DNA of 64,000 nucleotides, taken from assembly GCA_014706295.1 (NCBI GenBank), contig JACSVZ010000004.1, positions 15,941,264 to 16,005,263 of the forward strand, in the 5' to 3' direction. Source of the DNA: Lycocorax pyrrhopterus obiensis (Eukaryota; Chordata; Aves; Passeriformes; Paradisaeidae). The translations under genes and the position numbers were made by a program. Below are positions 34,901 to 48,553 of this stretch, one piece after another. Below the pieces are notes generated by a model that searched no databases, had not been told where the DNA came from, and saw only the letters and a program-made list of their open reading frames with translations. Numbering within the stretch: the first letter of the stretch is position 1; each line of letters begins with the position of its first letter.

Positions 34901-36789
34901 GCACGTCTGCTGTTCCCAACCATGATCCTGTGCGCTGCTTTCCCCTTCTCCCCAAGCACAGCTCATCACTGACCAGTCCCTTGGTGGAAACTGAGTGCCC
35001 TTGGATGTTTCTCACTCCTTCCCTGATTCTCTGCTCTCAATGCTTCCTCAACATTACTCTCCTCAAAGGCTGAGATTGGTATCCCCACGCATCACACACC
35101 AATAATCTGGAAGCAATACATATTTTTGCACAATCACGGCTGGTATTTGCTATATCTTGAAATGACTAGCAAGGATTTTGTATTTTAGGAGTAAGAGATT
35201 CATTTAGCTGCTAAGGCCAGTGTGGTTGTCACAACAGTGTGGATCAAATGTAGCCCTGAGGTGAAAATATGCAAGTTCATTAACTCTGCATTATGTTTGC
35301 CTCTATGGGAGAAGTCTTGTTATTTATACAATACAATTAAGGCATATGTCCAACAATGTTTGTAACATAAATATTTTAAGATGAAGGAAGAAAGACAAAA
35401 ACAAAAACTCACTGTCACTCAGTAAACCACCTCAGAAATGAAAATAAACTTAAAACAGTGTAATTTTCCCAGATGAAAATCAAATCATGAAATGAAACAT
35501 GACGAAAAAAAGCAAAGAGGCAGGAAAACACCTCTTCTCACCCAGAATTTTCTAAGAAAACATTAAGATCTAGTAAATGCTTAGACAATTCCCAAACCCG
35601 AAAATGACAAGACACGTATTTTTGATTTAGTGCATTCCAATCCAAGTTGCCCTGATGTCAGAAGGGCATGACTTGACAGAGGAATGTGAAGAGACCTTAG
35701 ATTTTACAGCTCTGGGCAATCACAACTGTTAGAATACAACCTGGTGTGATAGGTGCCAGAGCTGCAGAAACCAGGGCCTAATTGGTTTAGGCTGTGCCCT
35801 CAGCCTGGCAGGTATATTTGGTACATGTTGATTTTAGCTGAATTCCTCTTATTTTGCATCACAGGTCATGCTTAAGTCAGTTCCCCACCTGTGGGCGATA
35901 ATTCAGAGCATGAGCAAGGATTTGTTGATTGATGGAAAAACTGACAAGCAGGTGGTAAAACCAGCATTCCTTGTCTTCATTTTTTATTTATATTGAATAA
36001 GTGCCCAAAAATTCCACCTTGGATTAGGGTCTGACTGCTGCTTTTTCAAGGGAAGAGCTGCACTGGGGAATCCTTTCTTGCTTTGAAAAATTTTAATAGA
36101 AAAAGTAATAGCAGTGAAAAATAGCGTCTAAATGGAACAAAGTCCTTTCATAACAGCCTGTTGTTTTCTTAGTGATTTTTTTTTCTTTTTATTATTGGGT
36201 TTTTTTATTGTTTTTAGAGAACATTTTATGTTAGGAAAGCCAGGATCCCTTAAACTAGGAAGACCTTGAGATGAAACATATAACAATATTTGTCCATTTT
36301 CTCAGTGAAAATGGACAGATAATGATGACTTGAACTCTTCCCTCATCAAGATTTATATTTCTACTTTCACTCCCAAAAGAAAGGTTCACACCACAGCCTC
36401 AATGTTGACATCATTTGGTGCAATACAGTGCTGCAGTAATTTAATTGCTACAGTAAAGGAACCATAAAAGCTTAGCCCTTTTGGGTTTTGCTTTGTTTGT
36501 TCTGTCTTCCAGTTGAACTATTGGTGAAGAATGTGCAGCAGGCTGGGAGAGAGGAGAAAAAAGTAAAGTTTAAAAGAAAAATCAAGCTTTCTCCTAGGAA
36601 GGTTCAATCATTATGTCATTAGCCATAATATTTTCAGGGCAAAACCAGCCCAATTTGTCCCTGACCCCAGAGCATTCAGCCTGGCAAAAGCCACAATGCA
36701 TCCAAAAATGAGTCTCGTTATTGAGCCTTCCATGATTGAAACGTGCTACAATTTTCCTGTCCCTACTCCTGGTGTTATTTAAAGGATAC
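31905..36789. other. Gene-free stretch
   Basis: No gene recognised. Several 70-105-codon frames overlap in different phases between 31.9 and 32.8 kb, and again at 33.2-33.8 kb and 34.4-34.8 kb. The overlap marks them as composition effects. Short A, C or T runs (for example near 33005 and 36180) are the only simple sequence. Confidence 0.5.
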
Positions 36790-37333
36790 TGTCCTGGTTT
36801 CTGCTGGAACAGAGTTAATTTTCTCCCTAGCAGCTGCATAGTACTGTGATTTGGCTTTTGGATGCCAATAATGTGTTCATAATGTGTTTTAATTGTTGCT
36901 GAGCAGTGCCTAAACTAAGTCAAAGACTTTTCATCTTGTCATGCTGCCCCACCAGTGAGCAGCCTGGGGATTCATAAGATTCGGAGAGGGGGCAGCTGAC
37001 CCCAACTGGCCAAAGGATATTCCATACCATATGATGTCATGCTCAGCCTATAAACTGGGAGAGAGCTGCTGCTTGGGAACAGGTTGGGCATTGCTCAGCT
37101 GGTGGGGAGAAATTGTCTTTCATTCGCATTGCTCGTTTTTCTTGAGTTTCATTTCACTCTCTTTTTTGTGACTTCTCTTTTTTTGTGAATTCATGATTTT
37201 AATTTTATTTCAATTATTGCACTGTTTCTATCTCAACCTGCCCATCTGCCTACTTTTCTGATTCTCTCCCCTGTTCCTCCAGGGGTAACTGAGTGTACGG
37301 GGCTGAGTTGCTGGCTGGAGTTTAACCATGACA
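36790..37333 (+). mobile_element. Solo LTR of an endogenous retrovirus
   Basis: The element starts TGTCCTGGTTTCTGCTGG (36790) and ends TTTAACCATGACA (37333), so it has the TG...CA ends of retroviral LTRs and is about 544 bases long. The internal phrases AGAGTTAATTTTCTCCCTAG, CCATATGATGTCATGCTCAG and GGCTGAGTTGCTGGCTGGAG are those of an LTR family I know as common in neoavian genomes. I do not assign a family name. A TATAAA at 37049-37054 and the downstream transcribed-region landmarks fix the plus orientation. No primer-binding site or gag/pol/env remains follow, so it is a solo LTR left by recombination. The five flanking bases on each side do not match, so the target duplication is decayed or the ends are slightly off. 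Confidence 0.9.
37032..37054 (+). promoter_or_regulatory. LTR core promoter: CRE-like site plus TATA box
   Basis: TGATGTCA (37032-37039), one base from the palindromic CRE bound by CREB/ATF proteins, lies ten bases before TATAAA (37049-37054). Their order and spacing suit the U3 promoter of the LTR, with transcription expected to start about 30 bases further on. Present-day activity is unknown. Confidence 0.6.
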
Positions 37334-39744
37334 CTAATCCATGTGTAATCCTGGCCAGATTTCAGATGCTGTGAGAAGGAAGGGAGTAGCTGGGGAGGGA
37401 GGATGTGTTTTTCCACATCTCTACACGAGGCACTTCCCCTTGCACCACCTGTGCATGAGTTGAAGCCGTAAAGCAGCGACCAAGCCTTTGCATCGCGAGG
37501 GGAGTGGAATGAGCACAAGATCAAAACCAACCCTGTCCTGGAAAGAAAACTGTCAGCAGATATCAACAGGTACTCCTGAAATCCTGTGTGGGTCTGGGCT
37601 CTGGGGGTTCTACCACAGTCTTGGCTTTCTGAACTGGGAAAATCACCTCTGTCTTAACTTGTGAGCCAGCATAAAGCAAAAGCCCTGTAGGGAATCTTTG
37701 ACTGCAATGTTCACCCTCTTGCAGCAGTTAGCCTTCAGTCTCCCCAGTTTTCTTCCTCCTTTGTTTCCAACCCAGAAGACTGCTTTGCAAACAGCATATT
37801 CCCACTCTGCTCCCAGGTAAGGAGCTTTCCCATCAAGGGAAATCTGCTTTTGCTGGCTCCCTCTCCTCTAGTAGCCAACGATCCTGGTTAGCAGCTTGCT
37901 GTCACAAGGCTTGCTGGCTATGGAAGAGCTGCAGTGACAGCCAGCGTGACATTTACTTTTTGTGCTTCACTGCTGCAAGGGGAACTATGGGAAAGGAACC
38001 AGCTCATCCAGGGATGCATGGAGCTCAGAGTGGCAACCCTGCTTCCCATGGTGGCCCCTCATCACTGCAGCTCTGCCTGGGCAGGCAGCAGGACTAAGCA
38101 AAAGGCTGAGGTTTGTTTGAACACCTCTACATGCTATGGCACAGACAAAGTGGCCCTTACACAAAAGCTTTTCCCTCCGCAGAAATAAACCTGCATAGTG
38201 GATTCATTCTGTAACAAAAAAATCACTCCGCCTCAATTACTCCCAATTATTCCAGAAGAAACAAAGTGACAGAGCATGAGGAAAAGGCTGAGGTTGCTGC
38301 TGCAAGACGTGATCTGTATTGCTCAGACGGATGTGGTTTTAGAGACTGTTGCTGAAGCTAGGCTAGACAAAGTCATCCATTCCTGAAGAAGGGAGAGCTT
38401 TGAGAGTGACCTCGAAAGTGAAAGCTGCCATCAGCCTCAATTCAGTGCCGGCAGGCGAATTCTGCACTTGTCCATCCAGTGCAATCCTAACTCAATATTA
38501 GATCTCCTGTTTCCAAAGCTACTGAAAATACCTCACTCTGAAGCTACAGAAATATTATCAGAGTCTGGTGCAAATTTGTGTGGAAAGCTGAACTGTCCTA
38601 TTTGCTGGATAGGGAAGGGGCACAAGGGGTAGAAACATAGGCTGCCAACAGATGGCTGTGTCACTGATTTCTCATACAATCTCTAAAGATGGTTTTATTT
38701 GTCATATCTGAGTTAGTTTTTTCAGCAGATACCTTTAGTGCCACAGAGACATTAGAGGAGATGCCAGGGATCTGAATGAGCAACGTGGTGCCTTATGTCA
38801 CCCATACAGTGGTGCAGAACACCACAAAGATGCCCATAAACAGAAACTTTTTCAGTATTTGAAATAAGACAGGAGTGATCCTCTTTTGATTGGGAAACAC
38901 ATGCTTAGAATGATGTGCCAGTTCTTGAGGATTTTATATTTCTCAGTAACACAGTAACATCAAAGGAATTGATAGCAACTAATTTGTTTGATTTGAAACT
39001 GGATTATTTTTAAATGTGCATACCAAGGAAAATACCTTTTAGGGATAAGGTCCTTGATGAGATTTCATTAGCGCTATTAAGTATTATTTGCTGTTTAAGA
39101 TAGTGTCATCAGAGACACCATTGCTATCTGAAGATCTTGAAGGAGAGAATCAATTCTGATTGTAAAAAGAAGCATAAGGGGTTTTTGACATTGATAAGTT
39201 TAGGTGTGCATGAGAACTTGCTTTTCCATGTGTTTTCTTTTCTTAGGCAAAGTCTTTTCTCAGGAGTCTGCAGATTTCCAGTGGATGAAGGTAAACACAC
39301 AGTGATAAGCAAGGGAAAACAGGAGAGATGCAAATTTTAAATGTGAATCCATTCCATGATTTAATGCCATGGGACTCAAATCATAAGCACTTATAACGAG
39401 AATGGGTCAGTAAGATAATTCAGAGAGCATCTCTTCCCATGAGCTACAGAGAAGTTTTTTTGTTTGCACGTTCACTTGTTTGATTTTTTGAGAACCTCAT
39501 TACAGGGAAACATAAGTTACAACTTCCTTACTGATTATTAGAGGAGAGCAACAAAGGGCATATCTGTTCTCTGTTCAATGATCCATGCAACCAGAGCAAT
39601 ATCCACAGCAAGCAAACTCAGACTGTAAGAAGCTGAAATGACCAGTACAGCAAATATTTTTCAATGAGTATAGTTAGGGCTGAATCAAGGTGACCTATGA
39701 AGCCTGCTCTGAAATACATCCTCTTAGGAAACAGAAACTTAAAC
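37334..39744. other. Gene-free stretch
   Basis: No gene recognised; frames stay below about 85 codons apart from one 112-codon minus-strand frame crossing the LTR edge (37228-37566). A candidate small exon lies at 39247-39290. Confidence 0.5.
39247..39290 (+). other. Candidate very small exon
   Basis: A T-rich tract ending TTTCTTAG (AG at 39245-39246) is followed by 44 bases and a good donor AAG|GTAAAC at 39288-39296. One frame is open across it. Exons this short exist but are uncommon, and the pair may be chance. Confidence 0.12.
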
Positions 39745-39852
39745 ACCTAACCCTAACACAAATGCTAACCGTGATCCTAATTCTAATGTCACACTAACCC
39801 TAACCCCTAATCCTAGCCCTAAACCTAACACTAACCCTACCTCTAACCCTAG
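39745..39852. repeat. Interstitial telomere-like repeat (CCCTAA)n, degenerate
   Basis: About 108 bases are built from CCCTAA and close variants. Four exact hexamers begin at 39751, 39798, 39805 and 39817, among CCTAAC, CCCTAG, CCCTAC and CTCTAA variants. The C-rich strand is the plus strand. Flanks are ordinary single-copy-looking DNA, so this is an internal tract, not a chromosome end. Its decay suggests it is old. Confidence 0.9.
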
Positions 39853-42800
39853 CAGGCAGTCCCAGTGTTTCAAGTGCAGATGAGAGGCTGCCCAGGGGAT
39901 GTAAGGACCACTAAGACTTTTCTATGTTGGCACATTTGTTTGTGAGCAAAAAAAAATGTATTAAATTTTGGAGGTGGAATCCAAGTTTTGGCAATGGGCT
40001 CCTGGAAGAGAATGACTCCTCTTTTCCATAGGCAGGAAAGCACATGGCCCCAGTGTTTGAGGGGAATAAATGTTTCCATGTATGTTATAGCTATAATTTT
40101 TGTATGGTAAGCAGGAATTCTAGGGCTATACTGAGTTTATATAGACCATAAAACATGAAAACAGTGCTCAGTGCTCTTCATGAAGAAACCAGAAAGAATG
40201 CTCAATTTTGTGTTTTCTTTTGTTCCTACATGCAACACATCAAAAAGTCCACTTTCCCTAGTTTTTACCAAAAAAAGGTGTGCAATTTCTAGAAACAAGA
40301 AGTAACTGATCATGGCTCCAACCTCTCTGGCACTAGGAAGGAGAAAGTGTTCTCACTGCTGAAGATTTTTTGCAGTACATTTTCAGCTGGGCTGGAGGCT
40401 GCTCACCTGTTTTACATATGCAGAGGATATTATACCCTGCAGCAGTCATCCTCCACCGTCTGAGCGCTGGCAAGGTACAATATGAAGGTTTGAGATTCAT
40501 TAGGCTGTGGATGCAAATAGGGGCTCATGTAGAAAGATATCCAGGAGTGGTGGTGGCATGTAAAACTTGAGAGGAGGATCATAGGCATTGCTGCTCCTCG
40601 AGCACAGAGGAACTGTCTTTGCAAAGGGTAAATCTCATTTGTGCAGGAGACAGACTTCCTTGAGGGGCTTTACAAGGCTGTGAAGTACAACCCTGCAGCA
40701 TCAACACTTTCGACTCCATCACAGGCTTCAACATTTTCTGCAGATTTCCAAGAGAAAACCGTATTTCAACCTGTCTTAATGAATTGGACGTATGTAAACC
40801 ACACAGAAACCTAATAAAACCCAGCCAAACAATGAAGAGAGGAGAGCATGAAACACACGTAAGAGGCATCAGTAACATCTCTCAATATGCTGCCAAAAGG
40901 CTCAGGCGCTGCAGCTGTGGACATGGAGTCAGTCAGAAGTCAGAGACAAGAGGCGACCCCAGAGTTTCACTTCTGTGGTTGAGATGAAAAACACAGCAAC
41001 ACTCACCCATATCTTTTCAGCCAGGTTTGAAAGAAAATGGAGATATCAGCATGGAAATCATTCTGCAACAATTTTCTTCTATGATTTTCAACCTTTGCGG
41101 CTTCCATGCAGGTATAAAGGACAAAGACAACACCATCCTGTTAAAAAGGACTGTAAATTAAATATTGAACACTGTAATCTCATATTTTTTTCCACTTTTG
41201 GAACTCCACATGGTTTTGTTCAGCTGAATATCTGACTTCTATATGAAGCACACTTGTCTACTTCTATTAGCAGACATGGCCCCTGAGCACTCATGAGCAA
41301 GTGTCCCTAAACAGCATTTATCAGGGATGAAATGGTGTAAACCAGGAATTTTCCACTGGGTCATGGACAATGATTTATAGAATGTTGTTAAAGGGGCCCC
41401 TGGATCTCAGCCTCTGGTTATCAGAAGAGAACAATTCAAACACAGTGTTTGAGAGGGACCTGCTGCAACCTACAAGTATCATAGTTGAGGGCACTCTTGA
41501 TGTAAAAGCGTGAAATTAATAAAAATTTTTTTAAATGCCTTTCCTATCAATGTGTGATTCTAGCCAGAAAAATCCCCAAAACCAAACAACCAAAAACCCC
41601 CACAGAATAATGAGTTGGCATCATTCCTCCTTGCTGCTTTTATGTCCATGCAGACCTTGTTTACATTGCCAACATTACTTTCTTCTCAGAGGTGGGTGGC
41701 TACAACCAAGAGGACATTAAGTCTACAAGATTTTGGGTTCATCCTACTCCACTTTTTAACAATTTTCCCCCTCTTGTGCTAACAGTGACAGTTCTGGCAC
41801 CCAGCCTGACACAAGACACCGAAGGAGAAAGCTTACTGCACCTGTACAACTGTTCACCATAGAGAGTTTCCCAGGCTACCCCCAAAATTTCAAGGAGGGA
41901 CATGTAGCTGTGCATGAAAAGAGACAATTACAATTTCCTTTACGAAGTAAAGGCCCTTTTTGCTAATTTTTTTTTCAACACTTAATAAGATGTTTCTCCT
42001 CTTTAGTATCATCCAGCAATGAATAACCTATACTAGTGTTTAGTACAATACTGTTTGCTTAAATCTCCACTGCAGTACCTCCATGTGTGCATGCATGCAC
42101 CCAAACACGCCAGGTTTTTACTGTGATGTGTGCTAGCTAAAAACATCAGAACTGCCACTGCTTTGGGAGCAATTCTCTTTCCTTTCCTCATCTTCACATT
42201 TGCCTCCAGACACTCTGTAACAAATGTCTTTAGAACTTCATCCAACCCTCAGATATACTGCAAGTGTACCTGTGCACAAATTTGTGCTCTCTTCTGCTTT
42301 GTGGGATTAAAAAAACCCCTCCACGTTTTGTTCAGTAAATGCCCAAAACCTCACTTCATGCTTATGTTGGCAACAGTTTCCTCGAAAAGATCTGCCTTTG
42401 CAACAGGAAAAAACCTTTCTAGAAACAACAATTCAGCAACATTGAAAAATCAAGAGACAACAAGAAAGAACAAAGGACTTGGAGTCTGAAAGAAATCCCA
42501 AATGCAGAACTGCATTCGGCAATAAATCTCAAGCTCACCCAAAATAAGGATGGAGCACAAAAAAAAAATGACATTGTGAACTGGCAAAATTATACAGACA
42601 CTGAAAAACAACTATGATCCCCCTAATTTTCCAATCATCCTGATTATTATAATCTGTACCTCCAGTCTTCTTCCACTAATGCACTATCAAGTACAGCAGT
42701 TTTTTCTTGTTTATTTTGGAACACAGCTGTTGTGTTAATTTATCCTAGCAGATAATATGATCATGGGTACTTCTTAGACACAACCTACAGCACACCATGA

Positions 42801-43292
42801 GGAAATGAAAGCAGGTATGGTATAATTTATTTCTTTATCCCTGCAAAATGATTGCTATAAGCTGCAAAAAATACAAAAAAACCCAACCAAACAAAAAAAG
42901 GAGCAACCAAGACATTACACACTTCAGGATTACATGCTTCAGGACTGCCAAGGAAAATGGATGGCAAGAGGGACAGAAAGTTCAAATCTAGGTGGTCCTT
43001 TCCCAGCTGTTTAGGATTTTGCCACCTTCTGTCTCCTGCAGCAAGCCGGTAGTTAAAGGATTCTTCAGTCAAGATACAAACTCCAATCCATAGTGATTTT
43101 CATTTAGGATTTAATGGCAGCACCTCCCCTGTGAGCAGGGCTGAAAGTTTAGAATCCATCTTATTTTGATGCCTTTCTCCAAACAATAACTGATGGGACC
43201 TCACTCTTTGTGCTCTATCAGTGTTTTCTCTGGCCAAGGGCAGGGCACGTCACCTGTAATATCACTACTGATTTAACACTTGTAATTACAGG
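39853..43292. other. Gene-free stretch
   Basis: No gene recognised; frames reach at most about 119 codons (42130-42489 plus). A minus-strand donor-like CAG|GTGAGC at about 40404-40413 lacks a good acceptor. Nothing else stands out. Confidence 0.5.
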
Positions 43293-43346
43293 TAATAATA
43301 ATCATCATCATCATCATCATCATCACCCACCGTCACCATCATCACT
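43293..43346. repeat. TCA/CAT trinucleotide microsatellite
   Basis: TAATAA units pass into about eight ATC units and then CACC/GTCACC/ATC variants. Both composition and interruptions are typical of a neutral microsatellite. It is not inside a supported reading frame. Confidence 0.9.
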
Positions 43347-44417
43347 TTGAGGCCATTTGCCTACGTAACTATCCTCAGTCTTAAACTTCTTTCAGTTGTT
43401 GTTGGCTGAACCCAAAGCACAGAGTGGGCAGGAATCACTCCATCCAGTGTTTTATGCTTTGACTCCAGTGCAAGTTTTGGAGAATGCTGTTAATAACCAT
43501 CTTAACCCATAGACAGCTGTCATGCAGAAAAAATGATTATTCTGCTGAAACTGCACAGATGAACACATATAGGAGTAAAGAATAGGCTGTAATTATTGCA
43601 CATGCTTGGATAAAAAATATGCCTTCAACAAATATGAATACCTCAATCTAGAGCCTGGCTTCGGAGGTTTGCAAGATCATTCACTGCTGGTTTTACAAAC
43701 AGATAACAGTTGTTGTACGGTAGAAATCAGACTGAACATAACGTAGGACATACTACAAGAATGAAAATAGCTTTGCTCTTAGGTATTTTCCATGGATAAT
43801 AAAGACAGGTAATGGATTGTGACTGACATGTTTGTGACCTCTAAAAGCTTGCAAGTAAGACCAAGGGTGAATTCTTTGTACAGTACGTCACAGAAATAGC
43901 TTCATTTTGTTAACTAGCTCTCCATTCATGAAAACTAAAAGAAAAACTAGGTAGATAAGGGGAGAGAAATCAGTGATTTAATGGCAAAGTCTCAATAAAA
44001 CGTCTGCATACATGATCTGTCACTGTTTGCTTTGTATACACCATGAATTTTTTTGCAATAGGAGAAATTGATCAAAAAAAAAAGAAAAGACTATAAAAGA
44101 TGATATTTGTTTCCAGAATGCCACAGATTCTGTATGGAGCTTTGAATTTTGATATTTTTGTTTGCCTTTGCAGAGGAGTCAATTAAAACTAAGGTGTTTA
44201 ACAGGATAATGAGAAAGAGTGGTAGCAAGGCAGAAGAGAGCATATGTTCATTTATTTAAAATAATACTGTGAAGTGTTCAACATATTTAAATCAGCGAGG
44301 CACGTATTCACCATATAATTTAATTAGCACTTTCAGTAGATACCATAAACCTTTCTAATGCACATTTTCTCTTCCATACAGTTATAAATAGTGTGCTTAT
44401 TTATAGCAGCAAACTGA

Positions 44418-44431
44418 CCAGAAGATGGCCC
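44418..44431 (+). promoter_or_regulatory. CTCF-like site
   Basis: CCAGAAGATGGCCC agrees with the CTCF core CCASYAGRKGGCRS at 12 of 14 positions by eye; the mismatches are positions 5 and 13. CTCF sites can anchor chromatin loops. A weight-matrix score is needed to rank it. Confidence 0.3.
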
Positions 44432-47400
44432 CATAGTGAATACAATGCAACTTCACTCAAGGGAATAGGCTGATGTCAAGAAGTGCAAGCTCTGTTTATC
44501 AATCCTGAAAAGTACATTAGGCTAGGTCTCTCTGAAGGGGTAAAGTATTTGTCATTGTAGCACTCCAAATTATTTTAAAATTCATTATGAAATAGGTTGG
44601 GCAGATACAGAGACAACCCTCAACCTACTTTACTACCTAAACTTTAAAACTAACATAAATAATGCAAGCGAAAATCTGACAGAGTCATGTTGTGTTGTTC
44701 AAAAATTGGTTTTTCCCAGGAAAAGAAAATTCAGTTTTATGGGCTGACCCCAATGACCACCATATGACCCAAATGAAACCCATAAAAACTCCTGGTAAAT
44801 TTACTAGGATTTTGCTTCATGCTTTCCTGTGGGGTGTCCGCAGAACAGCAGAGTCACAAACCTGTTCCTTCATTTCCAGTGCGATTCACTGGAAAGAATC
44901 AAAAACCATTTCACAGCACTTACAAAGTTGCTTCTTCCTTCACAAGTACTATCCTGGGATGCAGACTGAGCAGTCTCTATGTTTGTTATCACCAGTGAAA
45001 ATAGACACTCATTCTGAGCTGGAATGACACATCTCACTGCTCTTCAAGCTTTGTGCATGTGCAGGAAATTTTTCTTAACACAATAGTGCTATGTTAATGC
45101 GATGCTAACAGAAATAGGAGATATAATAATCTATGAAATGCAGGAGCTTTTACTTCTGGTAGATGAAACTGCTAACTACAACAGCAGGTGTTTGGGTTTT
45201 TTTTTCCCAAAAGGAGAGGATTAAAAAAAAAAAAAGAAGAAAAATTTGAACAAACCAGTTTAATATGACTGGAATAAATGATGGCACTCTTTACACCACA
45301 ACTCTGTAAAGCCCTTTCTTGAAATTAAATTGTCACGCAAGGATATAGCATGACTTATCCTGAATATTAATAAAGTTTATCACTGTACCACTTTGTAGAT
45401 CCAGGCAGAGCAAGGAGGAAGAGAGTTAATCTGGAGAAGTTTGAGAGCAACAAGGAGATGATTCCTTACAACTGATGGAAGCCAATGGAAAGACAAACTT
45501 ACCCGCATCATATAATTTCTGTTTCATAGGTGAGCATTGCACAGACTGATTGGTACAAGCGCTCATAAGCCATGACAGGTTAGGACAGACGTGCCGGCAC
45601 CAGGGTTACGGAATGTTGGCAATGTACAGGACATGTGCTGACTGACAGAAATACAATTTGGGATGGGTCAAGTCAGAGTAGAGGGAGATACCTGATTGGA
45701 TAGGGGGATAATTTCTTACTGGATGGTGATAGCCAATATAAGGTTCCCTTTAAATGAACTTGTTACTCTTAACGATAATTGAGGATTTTCAAAAAAAAGT
45801 TACTCCAAGAGAATAATTATGATTCGTCTTTCTCACACACGCATCTTGACCAAGCACATAGGATCTGAACGGCCCATTTCATCAACACTGGGAAAAGGCA
45901 GGGCAAAATTTTAGCTAATTCTAGGGAAAAACTTCATTAAAACCTCCATAAGCTCTTTATTCCCCAATTCTATACACTCCCCAGGGTAGCTGTGAACCTC
46001 CATTGAAGCCACTGGCCATTTGACAATTAGAAACAAATGTTTTCTTGATGGCTTTTATTTTGACTCCATCCCCAGCCTTCAAGTATTGAAGCAGAGGTAA
46101 TTAAGATTAATAGAATGAAGAGTTTCTACGATTAAGATATACTCTAGACAGGCAATAGCATAATGTTTATTCAAATTGGGAAGAACAGTGCATCAATAAT
46201 TATAACTAGAACCATTCATTTTAATTCAAAATTGGTAATATTAAAGTTGCAGTACTCGCTGGGGGCACAAGGAATAATACCCTGCTGTCTAGACAAAAAT
46301 TCTTCCTGAAGGAAGACGGTGATTCACCCCAGAGTTCTTGATCAACACATCCCAAGTGTAAGCAAATGTTTCCTGAAATAGAAAACTCTTATCACTTGTC
46401 ACAACATAATTGTAGATGTTCTGATTCCAGATGACAACAATACCTGCCTCAAAATTTCCAAAGTCCGTATCCCACACAGCTGGTATGGTACAGTCTAGTG
46501 GCTGGTTCTGCAATTACCCCAAATCCTCCATCATCACCAAACACCTCAGACCTGATTTTCACAGGTGCCCTTTGCTGTGTCACATCAGAGAAAAAATGTC
46601 ATTTTTTGCTACATGATTCGGCACAGAAGGATAACCTTAAGGAAGTGGGTGAGGAGGGGCAATACTCAGAGCAGACCTTTGGAGTGCAGAGGGTGCTGGG
46701 TTACCTGCTCCACTCCATGCTTGGCTTTCCTGTGTGCAGGTTTTAAGAGTAGAGTACGAGGAAGCAACCACATTCTAATGCAGAAGGTTACAGGCTTTTC
46801 AAACGAGTATCATCTGAAATCCAACAGATATATTTGGAAGAATGGAAATCCTTTTGCATAATTACTGTAGGCTTCACCACTCAGATATTTCCCAGAGCTG
46901 GTTGCTGCCATTTTGGATACCAGTCTTTTCTGGAGGGAAAGGGCTATTGTCAGGAGCTTCACATTTTATTTGGAGTGAAAAGGCAGATTACAATTCCTTT
47001 TTGAAATTAATTTTAGAAGAAGCAGCCTTAAACAGTCAGCAGGCAGAAACAGGTAATTTTCTTAAAATGAGGAATAGCTCAGAAGTCTCCATTATGCTAC
47101 GCCATATTTATAAGGAATAGCACAAGTGGACTATAAGAATCACATGGGTAAAATTGCAGAATTTCAGACAGCCAAACTGTCAGATTAAAATCATCTTGCT
47201 GTAGTTGACTTTGAATGTTTTTCCCTGCTCACATGCCTCTAGCTCAAGAGAGGAAGCCTGACTTCCATATATTAACTGATAATTCTCCAAACACTTTTCC
47301 CTGATACTAAAGAAAAGTCTCATACCTTCAGAAGCTTGAAAGGGAGTTTTGAAGAAGGAAGATGAAGACACAGAATGAAAAGACATTTGAACAATGAAAT

Positions 47401-48553
47401 TACCATTTAAAGATGTCAAAGAGTGATGTAAAGTGAGTTTCTCAATTTCTTTATGAAGCAGTCAATAAGATCAGCTTCACGTTTTCTTCCTTTGATTCTT
47501 CGAAATATGGATTTTTTTCCCTGTGATACAAGTGTTAATTTTAGAGTTCATTTAAAATTCATAAATTGAAAATGGCAATATTTGGGGGGTTTTATATTCA
47601 CATGAAGAATATTTTTGAGCAGTTCAGAAAGTCTCAGAATTTATTCATGAGATGCAGCTAGAATTTTTATTCATTCATTCATACATCAGTACTAGTAGAC
47701 ACTACACTTAATCTGCCACTGCCACACCTACAGTCATCACTCAACTTTTTGTGGTTATGTTTCCCCCCTAATACTGGGTGGCAATGATGGTTTTGTGCCT
47801 TTTATTAGCATTTCTTGAAATATATTTGCTGTCATATACTTGTTCTTCAAATTATGTGGTTTGAACTGAATTTAAATGGAGGACACAATTACCCTTGGAT
47901 GTAGATTTGAAGGGATGAGCTCATTGCCAAAAGACCTGCAACACCAAGCAGGGGTTTCAAAAGCCTCAGGTTAGAAGACCAGATCCAGCTCAAACTTTCT
48001 TAAGAAATCTCACATATATATTTTAAAACAATAAAACCCAATAAACAAACAAACACCACCAAATGAACAAAAACTTTCAATCAGCCTCGTCTGTGATTTG
48101 TGGCTTCTATTTAATGTCCATTTCTTTATGCTATATGCACCCCTGTCTCTTCTGTGTGCCTGCCTGGTGGTGCTGAAAATGTGTAACACCAACAGACAAC
48201 TGCAGCTGAAGAAGACAAAAGGCCTTCAGCATCAAAAGCAGCTGCACCCCCAGAGACAAAAACCTACTCACTCCTGCATAATTTACAGAGCTGAAGGACT
48301 TCCCTTCCTTTGTCCCCCAAATTCCTCTAGGAAATGACATCTTGGTAGTATTTTCTTCCACAAAAGCAACAGAAAGTTTCCCTGTGAGTCATCAGCATAG
48401 CTTTCTTTCAGAATTTCACTTTTCAAAGCAATGCTCGTGCAAACCTTCCCTAAAAACACAGAAATCAAAATGAGTTTCTGATAGTTTCAAAAGAGGTCAC
48501 TCAACCATACCTAAGTAACCTTTTTAGTGAAGCATTGAGCAGTGAGTAGATTA

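Noticed and set aside
42980..43002. GTTCAAATCTAGG as a tRNA B-box
   Set aside because: No A-box at the right distance and no cloverleaf could be folded.
43293..43346. Regular repeats as a CRISPR array
   Set aside because: It is a plain trinucleotide microsatellite with no spacers, in a vertebrate-type genome.
47017..47052. 36-base interval between a T-rich AG and CAG|GTAATT as an exon
   Set aside because: Both sites are mediocre and the interval is very short.
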